Shown here: piece by piece, positions 1-7,344 of the stretch
How positions within the stretch are numbered: the first letter of the stretch is position 1
How the letters are laid out: each line of letters begins with the position of its first letter
Source of the DNA: Arcobacter sp.
GTDB taxonomy: Bacteria; Campylobacterota; Campylobacteria; Campylobacterales; Arcobacteraceae
Direction: 5' to 3'
NCBI GenBank assembly: GCA_016744485.1
Contig: JADGEG010000034.1
Location: 1-14,228, forward strand
DNA: 14,228 nt
Program-made: the position numbers and the translations under genes
The notes under the pieces: model-generated
Databases searched by the model: none
Seen by the model: only the letters and a program-made list of their open reading frames with translations
Told to the model about the DNA's origin: nothing

Positions 1-1016
1 TTTTAATGTAATAAGAACAAAAAAAAATATTAATTTTAACAAGAATTCAAATCTTTTAAACTTAAGAAATGAAGGAATTGATTTATTTTTAAACATTAAT
101 CATAATAAATCAAATTTATCAAATTTTTCTTTTTCTATTAAATTATATGATATTAATAAACAATCTTTAGTTTTAAGTAAAACATTTTCTACTAATATTA
201 AAGCTAGATATCCTTTTATTTCTCATCAAATGGCAATTAGTGTTAATGATTATTTTAAAGCTCCTTCAATTGCTTGGATGGAAAAATTTGTTATTCTTTC
301 AATATCTAAGGGATCTAAAAAATCAGACATTGCAATAGCTGATTATACTTTAAACTTTCAAAAAACAGTTATTGCAGGTGGTTTGAATATTTTTCCTAAG
401 TGGGCTAATAAAGAACAAGATAGTTTTTATTATACAAGTTTAAATCATAATGAAAAGTTCTGGCATGGTAGTTTGTTCAGATGTTAGTGCTGATGCTTCT
501 AAGATACTTATAACAGCAGCTCCTAATCATCAAGCAGATATTTATATGTATGATGTAAAAACAAAATTAAAAAAAAGATTGACTATATATAAAGGCATTG
601 ATGTAGGTGGACATTTTGTAGAAAATGATACAAAGATTGTATTTGTTTCAAATAGATTAAAATTCCCTAATATATTTTCAAAAAAACTTGATGGAAGAAT
701 TATTGAACGCTTAGCTTATCATGGAAAAAATAATTCATCACTAAGTACATATAAAAATTTAGTTGTTTATGTAAGTAGAGAAGAAAGAGATAAAAAAACT
801 TTTAATTTATATTTAATCTCTACAAAAGATAGTTTTATGAAACAATTAACTATAAATGGACGTAATCAATTTCCTAAATTTTCTAATGATGGAGAATCTA
901 TTATTTTTTTAAAACATCATAATAATGTAAGTTCACTTGGAATTATAAGGTTGAATTATTCTAAGTCATATTTATTTTCATACAAAAAAGGGAAGATCCA
1001 ATCTCTTGATTGGTAA
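1..1016 (+). pseudogene. tolB: TolB, Tol-Pal periplasmic beta-propeller protein; 5'-partial and frame-disrupted
   Basis: TolB is the periplasmic Tol-Pal component that binds Pal. It has an N-terminal TolB_N domain followed by a WD40-like beta-propeller. An open frame runs from position 2 with no start in the window, through the end of the N-terminal domain and into the propeller (KARYPFISHQ, GLNIFPKWANKEQ, FYYTSLN), and stops at 487. The propeller then continues in another frame from about position 456 (SSGMVVCSDVSADASK, GIDVGGHFVENDTKIVFVSN, FPNIFSKKLDG, KIQSLDW) to the stop at 1016. Compared with remembered Campylobacterota TolB, roughly 15-17 residues are missing between 'NEK' and 'SSGMVV'. 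The frame change fits a net loss of 3n+2 bases (for example 47 or 50), not a single-base error. About 338 residues remain; the signal peptide and start lie upstream. The ATG at 450 could in theory reinitiate, but its product would have no signal peptide. The lesion could be a true mutation or an assembly artefact. Identity is near certain. Confidence 0.88.
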
Positions 1017-1072
1017 GTGGCTATTAAGTTTTATTTTTGTACACTTTATAAAATTATATTTAAGGAAAAGAT

Positions 1073-1663
1073 ATGAAGAGAATAAGTATATATTCAGTTT
1101 TGTTTGCAGTGTTTTTATTAGCAGGGTGTAGTCAAAAAAAAGAAGTAGAAGTTAGTAATGATAGTAGCAATAGTACTGTTCAAAGTAATACTTCATCAAG
1201 TACATCAGAGACTAATTTAAATAATATTGATGAACCACAAGTAAACCATGAAGTAATAGGTGTTATTAATGATATGTTAGTTAATAGTCAAGAAAATGGA
1301 CATTTTTATATAATAAATGGTAAAAAAGTATTTATAGAAAACATATATTTTGCTTTTGACAAATATAACTTAGATGAAAAAATGCAAAATACTTCAAGTA
1401 ATAATGCTTTTAAATTATCAAAAATTAAATCAAATACTAGAATTAAACTTGAAGGACATACTGATGAATGGGGAAGTGGTGAATATAATCAAGCTTTAGG
1501 TGTTAAAAGAGCAAAATCTGTAAGAAATAGTTTAATATCTGAAGGAATTAGTGGTGATATAATTGATTTAGTGAGTTTTGGAGAAAGTAATCCAGTTTGT
1601 ACACAAAAAACTCAAAACTGTTGGCAAAAAAATAGACGAGTTGAACATAAACTTACAAAATAG
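1073..1663 (+). CDS. pal: Pal, peptidoglycan-associated outer-membrane lipoprotein
   Basis: Pal anchors the outer membrane to peptidoglycan and is the outer-membrane end of the Tol-Pal system. The 196-residue protein starts with a lipoprotein signal ending in the lipobox LLAGC, with lipidated Cys19. A Ser/Asn/Thr-rich linker spans about residues 28-50, and an OmpA-like domain covers about 85-196. That domain has the conserved IYFAFDKYNL strand (91-100), EGHTDEWGS (127-135) and NRRVEHKL (187-194). Asp131 and Arg146 have the 15-residue spacing of the diaminopimelate-binding Asp/Arg pair of OmpA domains. Cys176 and Cys183 sit where I recall a cysteine pair in related Pal proteins and may form a disulfide. 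A Shine-Dalgarno-like AAGGAAAAG precedes the ATG. The gene lies 56 bp after tolB and 15 bp before the TPR gene, the standard tolB-pal-cpoB order. The frame is intact even though tolB is broken. Confidence 0.95.
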   Translation: MKRISIYSVLFAVFLLAGCSQKKEVEVSNDSSNSTVQSNTSSSTSETNLNNIDEPQVNHEVIGVINDMLVNSQENGHFYIINGKKVFIENIYFAFDKYNLDEKMQNTSSNNAFKLSKIKSNTRIKLEGHTDEWGSGEYNQALGVKRAKSVRNSLISEGISGDIIDLVSFGESNPVCTQKTQNCWQKNRRVEHKLTK

Positions 1664-1678
1664 ACGATCAACACATAG

Positions 1679-2644
1679 ATGAATAAAATAGTATTAATAT
1701 TAGTTTTAATAATTATAAGCCTTGCTGAAGATTCTGAAGTTTCAGTTTTTGAAGCAGGTAACCTAGAGTCGAAAAATCCTTATGGTTTGAATTCAACTGA
1801 AAAAAATATTCTTAAGAACAAAAGAAGCTTAGGTAAAATTGATAGTAAAATAAAAAATTCTAAGCAAATACTTGAATCTTTAAATGAAAGACTAGATGGA
1901 TTAGAATCAATATTTGAAGGTGATTCTCAAAAAGTTAATAATTTAGCTATTAAAACAAATAAATTCATAAAAGAATTTGAAGTAAGTAAAATAGAAAGAC
2001 AAAACAATAAAAATGATATAATAGAGCTCAAAAATATAGCACAAGAACTTTTAAAAATTCAAGAGTCAAATAATATAAGTAATGAACAAAATATTAAGAA
2101 TTTAAAAAAAGTAATGGAACAATTACTTAATTCTATCAATGCTATTAATTCTACATATATATCAGAAAAAGAATTTAAATCTAATATGAAGCAATTTATA
2201 ACTAAAGAAGAGTTTAATTCTTTATATACTAAAACAACTTCAAGTAAAAAAGTACAAGATACAAAAAAACTTTCGAATAAACAAAAAGCAAGTATGTTAA
2301 ATAATGCAATTAAACTATTTAAAAAAGATTATTTTACTAAAGCTATCCCAATATTTGAAACATTGATCAATCTTAATTATAAAAGTGCGAGTAGTAATTT
2401 TTATTTAGGAGATATTTGGTATTATAGAAAAAAATATGAAAGAGCTATACGATATTTTAAGACTTCAGCTATGTTGTATGATAAGGCAAATTATATGCCA
2501 AAACTTATGTTACATAGTGCTATATCTTTTGAAAATATAGATGATTTTTCTAGTGCTATTAATTTTTATTCTACATTAATAGATGTTTACCCAAATTCAA
2601 AAGAAGCGAAACAAGCAAGTATTAATTTATCAAAAATAAATTAA
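1679..2644 (+). CDS. cpoB: CpoB/YbgF-like Tol-Pal-associated TPR protein
   Basis: This is a periplasmic tetratricopeptide protein of the CpoB/YbgF type, which in Escherichia coli coordinates peptidoglycan synthesis with outer-membrane constriction by the Tol machine. The 321-residue product opens with a short hydrophobic signal-like segment (residues 3-16, cleavage probably near Ala16). A long charged region rich in Lys, Glu, Asn and Ile (about 38-175) looks coiled-coil. A TPR domain covers about 203-321, with repeat-like phrases such as AIKLFKKDYFTKAIPIFETL, FYLGDIWYYRKKYERAIRYF and AINFYSTLIDVYPNSKEA. The central coiled coil seems longer than in E. coli YbgF, whose trimerising coil is short. 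The start lies 15 bp after pal, with no obvious Shine-Dalgarno sequence, so translation may depend on coupling to pal. Function rests on position plus the TPR C-terminus; the coiled coil itself is too low-complexity to assign. Confidence 0.85.
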   Translation: MNKIVLILVLIIISLAEDSEVSVFEAGNLESKNPYGLNSTEKNILKNKRSLGKIDSKIKNSKQILESLNERLDGLESIFEGDSQKVNNLAIKTNKFIKEFEVSKIERQNNKNDIIELKNIAQELLKIQESNNISNEQNIKNLKKVMEQLLNSINAINSTYISEKEFKSNMKQFITKEEFNSLYTKTTSSKKVQDTKKLSNKQKASMLNNAIKLFKKDYFTKAIPIFETLINLNYKSASSNFYLGDIWYYRKKYERAIRYFKTSAMLYDKANYMPKLMLHSAISFENIDDFSSAINFYSTLIDVYPNSKEAKQASINLSKIN

Positions 2645-2669
2645 CTAAATTTAAAACAGGAGAAGATAT

Positions 2670-3224
2670 ATGTCAGTTAGAGTTATTAGCATCGAGTATG
2701 ATTTAAAAGATGCAAAATCAGGTGAACAACTTGATTCAAATGTAAATGGTAAACCTTTAGAGTTTATTACAGGAAAAGGTCAAATTATTCCAGGTTTAGA
2801 ATCTAAACTTGTAGAAATGAATGAGAATGAAAAAGCAGATGTTTTAGTTGAATCTAAAGATGCTTATGGTGAAATTAAAGAAGATGCAGTTCAAACATTA
2901 CCTAAAGAGCAATTCGCAGGTATTGAATTAACTGAAGGTATGAGTTTATATGGTACGGGTGAGCAAGGTGAAACCGTTCAAGTTACTGTCAAATCTTTTT
3001 GTGATAAAGAAGTTGTGATTGATTATAATCACCCAATGGCTGGAAAAACACTAATGTTTTCTATTTCTATTCTTGCTATTAGAGATGCTAGTGAAGAAGA
3101 AATACAAACAGGTGTAGTTGGTGGTATGGCTGCTATGAATAATAATGACAGTGGATGTTGTGGAGCTGGTGAGTCAAAAGAAAATGAGCCTGTTCAAAGT
3201 CGTGGTGGTTGTGGTTGTAATTAA
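2670..3224 (+). CDS. slyD: SlyD, FKBP-type peptidyl-prolyl isomerase / metallochaperone
   Basis: SlyD isomerises X-Pro bonds and acts as a chaperone in the cytoplasm; in several bacteria it also supplies nickel for hydrogenase maturation. The 184-residue protein has the FKBP core at the N-terminus (EYDLKDAKSGEQLDS, EFITGKGQIIPGLE at about 31-44, DAYGE). The inserted chaperone flap spans roughly 70-122, and the core closes with the SlyD signature DYNHPMAGKTL (118-128). The tail from about 150 is flexible and contains CC (163-164) and CGC (181-183), plus one more Cys at 111. It is Cys-rich rather than the very His-rich tail of E. coli SlyD, which suggests metal binding with a somewhat different ligand set. 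A strong AGGAGA ribosome site lies 6 bp before the ATG. The gene is 25 bp after cpoB, so it is probably co-transcribed with the Tol-Pal genes. No signal peptide is present. Confidence 0.92.
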   Translation: MSVRVISIEYDLKDAKSGEQLDSNVNGKPLEFITGKGQIIPGLESKLVEMNENEKADVLVESKDAYGEIKEDAVQTLPKEQFAGIELTEGMSLYGTGEQGETVQVTVKSFCDKEVVIDYNHPMAGKTLMFSISILAIRDASEEEIQTGVVGGMAAMNNNDSGCCGAGESKENEPVQSRGGCGCN

Positions 3225-3290
3225 TAGTTGGTAGTTTACCAAAATACTTAAAAATATAAAATTTTATTTTATAAATTACAAAAAATGACA

Positions 3291-3316
3291 TTGTTCAAGT
3301 AATATTACTTGAACAA
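3291..3316. repeat. 26-bp perfect palindrome between slyD and fabD
   Basis: The left arm TTGTTCAAGTAAT (3291-3303) is the exact reverse complement of the right arm (3304-3316). As RNA it could fold into an 11-bp stem with a tetraloop, but only four pairs per arm are G-C and no T-run follows on the plus strand. On the minus strand it is followed by TGTCATTTTTT. It could be a weak terminator for the tolB-slyD unit, or an operator for a dimeric regulator acting on the fabD promoter about 85 bp downstream. The sequence does not decide between these. Confidence 0.6.
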
Positions 3317-3401
3317 AACCATGTTTTAAGATTAATTTATTGATTTTAGTACATAGTTTTATTGAAAGACAAAAGAATATATAGAAACAGGGGTTGTTAA
3401 G

Positions 3402-4334
3402 ATGAAAAAAGTTGCTTTCATATTTCCAGGACAAGGTAGCCAAACTATAGGAATGGGTAAAGATTTTTTTGATAATAGCAAAATTGCTAAAGAAATGATA
3501 TCAAAAGCTAGTAAAAGAATTGGGATTGATTTTAAAGAATTATTATTTGAGCAAAATGATGATTTAGATAAAACACAATATACTCAACCAGCTATTTTAT
3601 TAGTAAGTTTAATTGCAAATCATATATTTAAAAATAGATGTGATATCAAGCCAGAATTTGTTTTAGGTCATTCTTTAGGAGAATTTTCAGCATTAGTTGA
3701 TGCAGGAGCACTTGATTATTTAGATGCAATAGAATTAGTTCACAAAAGAGGGCTTTTTATGAATGAAGCTTGTACTGGAGTAGAAGCTGGGATGATGGCT
3801 CTTGTTGGTTTAGATGATGAAAATGTTGAAAATATTTGTGAAGAAGAAAGAAAAAATGACAAACAAATATGGACAGCAAATTATAATATGAATGGACAGA
3901 TTGTATTAGCAGGAATAAAAAAGGATTTAGAATCTCTTGTAGATATTTTTAAAAATGCAGGTGCTAAAAGAGCTATTTTATTAAATATGAACATAGCTTC
4001 GCATTGTGAACTTTTAAGAAGTGCTGTTGAGAACTTAAGACCATATTTAGAAGAATATTTAAAAGAAGAGTTTTTACCAGTAATTTCAAATGTGACAGCA
4101 AAAGCATATACAACTAAATATGAAGCAATTGATTTGTTAACATCACAGTTAATATCACCTGTTAAATATAAACATAGTATTTTATCAAAATCACAAGATA
4201 TTGATTTTTTTATTGAGTTTGGAAATGGGTCTGTATTAAAAGGTTTAAATAAAAAAATTGATAAGAGTACACCTACCTTAAATGTTAGTAATTTTGAATC
4301 TTTAGAAAAAACACTAGAGGTTTTAAATGCTTAA
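3402..4334 (+). CDS. fabD: FabD, malonyl-CoA:ACP transacylase
   Basis: FabD transfers malonyl from CoA to acyl carrier protein, supplying the extender unit of type II fatty-acid synthesis in the cytoplasm. The 310-residue length is normal for the family. The N-terminal FPGQGSQ (8-14) forms the oxyanion-hole loop. The nucleophile is Ser91 in GHSLGE, Arg116 in VHKRGLFM binds the malonyl carboxylate, and His201 in IASHCEL completes the dyad; these agree closely with E. coli Ser92, Arg117 and His201. The C-terminal FIEFGNGSVLKGLNKKI is also typical. The ATG follows an AGGGG-type ribosome site (3389-3393). A 177-bp gap with a large palindrome separates it from slyD, so it probably starts a new transcript; a TATATA at 3378-3383 is a possible -10. 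Its last codons overlap mtnN by 8 bp, indicating translational coupling. Other fab genes are not in the window. Confidence 0.96.
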   Translation: MKKVAFIFPGQGSQTIGMGKDFFDNSKIAKEMISKASKRIGIDFKELLFEQNDDLDKTQYTQPAILLVSLIANHIFKNRCDIKPEFVLGHSLGEFSALVDAGALDYLDAIELVHKRGLFMNEACTGVEAGMMALVGLDDENVENICEEERKNDKQIWTANYNMNGQIVLAGIKKDLESLVDIFKNAGAKRAILLNMNIASHCELLRSAVENLRPYLEEYLKEEFLPVISNVTAKAYTTKYEAIDLLTSQLISPVKYKHSILSKSQDIDFFIEFGNGSVLKGLNKKIDKSTPTLNVSNFESLEKTLEVLNA

Positions 4335-5043
4335 ATTAGCAATTATGGGTGCGATGCGAGAAGAAATTGAACCTATATTAAAGCACTTTTCTGATATTAA
4401 AGTAAATGAATATGCCAATAATAAATATTATGAATTTAAATATGATAACTTAGAAATCATTCTAGCTTATTCAAAGATAGGAAAAGTTAATGCTAGTTTA
4501 ACTGCAAGTGTATTAATTGAAAAATTTAAATGTAATGTTTTATTGTTTACTGGTGTGGCTGGTGCTATTAATCCTGATCTTAAAATAGGAGACTTGTTGA
4601 TAGCTAATAAGTTATGTCAACATGATATTGATATTACTGCTTTTGGACATCCTTACGGCTACATTCCAGAAGGAAAAGTTTTTATTGAAACATCAAAAAT
4701 ACTAAGAGATTTAGCATTTCACATTGCAAGTGAAAATAACATTAAATTATCATTAGCCAGCATTGCAACAGGTGATCAATTTATAAACTCAAATACTCAA
4801 AAAGATTTTATTAAAAATACATTTAGAGCAGACGCCTTAGAAATGGAAGGGGCAAGTGTAGCACTTGTATGTGATGCTTTAGATGTACCTTTTTTAGTAT
4901 TAAGATCCATTTCTGATACTGCTAATATGGATGCAGGATTTGATTTTGATGAATTTTTAAAATCTAGTTCTAAAACATCGGCTAATTTTATTTTACATAT
5001 GATTGATAAACTAAAGAATTTTACAAGTATTGAAGATAAATAA
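4327..5043 (+). CDS. mtnN: MtnN/Pfs, 5'-methylthioadenosine/S-adenosylhomocysteine nucleosidase
   Basis: This enzyme hydrolyses adenine from methylthioadenosine, S-adenosylhomocysteine and 5'-deoxyadenosine. In Helicobacter and Campylobacter the same enzyme also cleaves 6-amino-6-deoxyfutalosine in menaquinone synthesis, so that role (MqnB) is likely here too, by inference. The 238-residue protein is close to the usual length. It shows GAMREE (8-13, including the catalytic-base region Glu12/Glu13), YSKIGKVNA (48-56), FTGVAGA (74-80), the ATGDQF segment (147-152), EMEGA with Glu174, and RSISDTA with Asp197. Glu174 and Asp197 have the same numbers as the E. coli ribose-binding and catalytic residues. 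The start ATG lies inside the end of fabD (8-bp overlap) with no separate promoter, and rsmD follows after 15 bp. The product could contribute to autoinducer-2 precursor formation only if luxS is present, which cannot be seen here. Confidence 0.95.
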   Translation: MLKLAIMGAMREEIEPILKHFSDIKVNEYANNKYYEFKYDNLEIILAYSKIGKVNASLTASVLIEKFKCNVLLFTGVAGAINPDLKIGDLLIANKLCQHDIDITAFGHPYGYIPEGKVFIETSKILRDLAFHIASENNIKLSLASIATGDQFINSNTQKDFIKNTFRADALEMEGASVALVCDALDVPFLVLRSISDTANMDAGFDFDEFLKSSSKTSANFILHMIDKLKNFTSIEDK

Positions 5044-5058
5044 ACTTTTAAATATATT

Positions 5059-5661
5059 ATGAAGCAAAATGTACTTTATTCACAAATAATAGCAGGGCAA
5101 TATAAAGGTAAAAAACTAAAATTACCCTCTTTAGAAGTTACGAGATCCTCTAAATCAAGATTAAAAGAATCTTTTTTTAATGTTTTACAATACGATGTAA
5201 TAGATAAACTTTTTATAGAAGCATTTGCAGGTTCAGGTTCTATTGGACTAGAAGCTATTTCAAGAGGTACAAAAAGAGCATACTTTATAGAAATAGATAA
5301 AAGTTCATATAAAACTTTAGTGCAAAATTGTAAATTAATTGATATAAATAAATGTCAGACTTTTTATGCAAATACTTTTATGCAAACACCCATACTTATA
5401 AATTCATTAAAAAACTCTAAAGATAAAATCATTGTTTATATAGATCCACCTTTTGATTTTAGAAACAATATGGAACATATTTATACAAAAGTTTTTGATA
5501 TGATTAAAAATATTAAAAATGATAATGTTTTTATGATAATCATTGAGCATTACTCAAATTTAGAAATACCAGCAGTTTTAAATAGATTTATTTTACAAAA
5601 AACAAAAAAATTTGGTAAAAGTTCTTTATCATATTTACAATTAAATGATACAAATGTTTAA
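5059..5661 (+). CDS. rsmD: RsmD, 16S rRNA (guanine-966-N2)-methyltransferase
   Basis: RsmD uses S-adenosylmethionine to methylate N2 of G966 in 16S rRNA during small-subunit assembly. The 200-residue protein begins with the family's IIAGQYKGKKLKLP (10-23) and the substrate-contacting TRSSKSRLKESFFNVL (28-43). The SAM-binding motif I is EAFAGSGSIGLEA (54-66), the acidic motif FIEID lies at 76-80, and the catalytic motif IV is DPPF (129-132), typical of amino-group N-methyltransferases. Length matches the family. The ATG at 5059 sits 15 bp after mtnN without a clear Shine-Dalgarno sequence. The 3' end overlaps the start of the following permease gene by 17 bp, so the two are probably translationally coupled although they have no obvious functional link. 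Confidence 0.94.
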   Translation: MKQNVLYSQIIAGQYKGKKLKLPSLEVTRSSKSRLKESFFNVLQYDVIDKLFIEAFAGSGSIGLEAISRGTKRAYFIEIDKSSYKTLVQNCKLIDINKCQTFYANTFMQTPILINSLKNSKDKIIVYIDPPFDFRNNMEHIYTKVFDMIKNIKNDNVFMIIIEHYSNLEIPAVLNRFILQKTKKFGKSSLSYLQLNDTNV

Positions 5662-6454
5662 ATTTTGCGTGTATTTGTTAGCTTCTATAATAGTAAGCAT
5701 AATAATTCTACCATTTATTTATACTATTTCAGCTTATGATTTAAATCCTTTAAAGATTTTACAAGACCCATCAATGGAACATATTCTTGGAACAGATAGA
5801 CTTGGTAGAGATTTATTTGCAAGACTTTTACAAGGTGCCAAAACTTCACTTATTATTGGGATTTTAAGTGCTGGAATTTCATCTTTATTTGGTCTTTTTA
5901 TTGGTATTAATGCAGGATATTTAAAAGGTAATATTGATAAAAGTATTACTATCTTAATTGACTTATTTTTAACTTTCCCGACATTTTTTCTTCTTTTAGC
6001 ATTAGTTTCATATTTTGAAGCTTCTTCTTTGGTTTTAATAATTGTTATTTCAATTACAAGTTGGATGGGAATGGCAAGATTAATTCGATCTCAAAGTTTT
6101 GCCATTGGAAATGAGCCATATATTAAGATATTAAAAATTGCAAATGTTTCTAAACTTAAAATCATATTTAAATATTTTGCACCACTCTTAGCTCCCATTG
6201 CTTTAATATCATTTACCTTAGGTATAGGTGGGGCAATACTAGCAGAATCAGGTTTGTCATACTTAGGACTTGGAATTAGTCCACCTCAGATGTCTTTGGG
6301 GAGTTTAATTAGTGATGGAAAAAGTGTAATGGATATAGCATGGTGGCTTACTTTTTTTCCTGGTCTTTTGATTTTTATAATTACTTTTTGTTTAATGCAA
6401 ATATCTGATTTTTTACAAACTAAAGCAAATCAAAAAAATATAGTAAAAACTTAG
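5645..6454 (+). CDS. OppC/DppC-type ABC transporter permease (peptide/nickel family), orphan
   Basis: This is an inner-membrane permease subunit of the dipeptide/oligopeptide/nickel ABC importer family. The 269-residue protein has a first membrane helix at about 8-29, then the OppC-type signature LGTDRLGRDLFARL (48-61) continuing into AKTSLIIG. Several more helices follow, then the segment ESGLSYLGLGISPP and a final WWLTFFPGLLIFII helix. The cytoplasmic coupling loop (NEPYIKILKIANVSKLKIIF) is recognisable, but the usual conserved Gly appears to be Asn, and the common LPN after it reads APL. The partner permease, ATPases and binding protein are not adjacent, so substrate cannot be assigned; dipeptides, oligopeptides and nickel are all possible. 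ATG 5645 overlaps rsmD by 17 bp; ATG 5654 is an alternative start. Its stop shares four bases with the stop of the opposing SDR gene. Family assignment is firm, specificity unknown. Confidence 0.9.
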   Translation: MIQMFKFCVYLLASIIVSIIILPFIYTISAYDLNPLKILQDPSMEHILGTDRLGRDLFARLLQGAKTSLIIGILSAGISSLFGLFIGINAGYLKGNIDKSITILIDLFLTFPTFFLLLALVSYFEASSLVLIIVISITSWMGMARLIRSQSFAIGNEPYIKILKIANVSKLKIIFKYFAPLLAPIALISFTLGIGGAILAESGLSYLGLGISPPQMSLGSLISDGKSVMDIAWWLTFFPGLLIFIITFCLMQISDFLQTKANQKNIVKT

Positions 6455-7272
6455 AATTTATTTAAAAATTTATCAAGTAAGTTTGTTGATAAAATTCTTT
6501 TTGCAAAAGCTAATAAGTGAGTTGCATATGTCACATAATATCTAGGTTTTGGTTTTTTGCTTTTCATTATATGTAATACTACTTTAGCTACATATCTAGC
6601 TGGAAGATTAAAAGGTGTATCATCTACATCACTTTCGAGTCTTTGTTTTAATTGTTTTTTGTAGGCATTTTTGAAAAAACTAGTTTCTGTATTTATATGT
6701 TTGGTGAATTTTTTAAGAGCATTTTGTCTAAACTTTGAAGTAACTGGACCAGTATTAATAGTAGATATATATATATCACTTCCTTGTACTTCTTGTCTTA
6801 ATGTATCACTAAGACCTTCAATAGCATATTTACTTGCATTATATGCACCTCTAAATTTTAAAGATATAAGTCCTAAAACTGAACTGTGTTGTATGATTTT
6901 ACCACAACCTTGATTTCTAAATATTTGCATACTTTGGTATGTTAGTTCATGAAGTCCAAAAACATTTGTCTCAAATTGTTCTTTTAATACCTCTGTATTA
7001 ACATCTTCTAAAGCTCCTATTTGACCATAACCAGCATTATTAAAAACTGCATCTAAATTTTTATCATTTTGTAGTATTTTACTTAAGGCACTTTTTATAT
7101 CTTCTTTATTTCTAACATCAATTTTAAATGTCTCAAACCCTAAATTTTGAAGTTTTTGCACATCTTCTTTTTCTCTTGCACTTGCATAAACTTTATATCC
7201 ATTATATTTTAAAACAAGAGCAGTTTCAAGCCCTATACCAGATGAACATCCTGTAATTAATATATTTTTCAT
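6451..7272 (-). CDS. Short-chain dehydrogenase/reductase (classical SDR)
   Basis: This is an NAD(P)-dependent oxidoreductase with the classical SDR layout and a size (273 residues) typical of the family. The nucleotide-binding TGCSSGIG (7-14) is at the N-terminus. An Arg at 33 after the second strand may favour NADP. ID at 51-52 contacts adenine, NNAG is at 78-81, the catalytic Ser lies in HSSVLG (Ser130/131), and Tyr144 and Lys148 form YNASK. The C-terminal part carries the family's substrate-pocket segment (INTGPVTSKF) and a basic tail. No signal peptide or strong membrane helix is visible. It is alone on the minus strand here, transcribed divergently from the DUF2400 gene across a 72-bp gap and converging on the ABC permease, where the bases TTAG (6451-6454) serve both stop codons. 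The substrate cannot be inferred from sequence or context. Confidence 0.92.
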   Translation of the reverse strand: MKNILITGCSSGIGLETALVLKYNGYKVYASAREKEDVQKLQNLGFETFKIDVRNKEDIKSALSKILQNDKNLDAVFNNAGYGQIGALEDVNTEVLKEQFETNVFGLHELTYQSMQIFRNQGCGKIIQHSSVLGLISLKFRGAYNASKYAIEGLSDTLRQEVQGSDIYISTINTGPVTSKFRQNALKKFTKHINTETSFFKNAYKKQLKQRLESDVDDTPFNLPARYVAKVVLHIMKSKKPKPRYYVTYATHLLAFAKRILSTNLLDKFLNKF

Positions 7273-7344
7273 TAAATTAACCTATATTTTTTTATATATG
7301 TTATTATATCTAAAAAATTTATTATAAAAACAAAAAGGTATAAT
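7273..7344. promoter_or_regulatory. Divergent promoter region, SDR gene / DUF2400 gene
   Basis: This 72-bp AT-only gap separates two divergent starts. On the minus strand a TATAAT (plus positions 7303-7308) lies about 30 bp before the SDR start. On the plus strand a TATAAA (7323-7328) lies about 17 bp before the DUF2400 start, followed by an AAAAAGG ribosome site. Neither has a convincing -35, which is common in Campylobacterota. Such AT-rich DNA gives many chance -10 matches, so this is a weak call. Confidence 0.35.

Noticed and set aside
450..1016. Independent 188-codon gene starting at ATG 450
   Set aside because: Its product is the C-terminal part of the TolB propeller, with no signal peptide and no ribosome site. 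It is better read as the downstream half of a broken tolB.
6671..6913. Plus-strand open frame of 80 codons within the SDR gene
   Set aside because: Opposite strand of a clearly coding, motif-complete SDR gene; the translation is low-complexity with no family signal.
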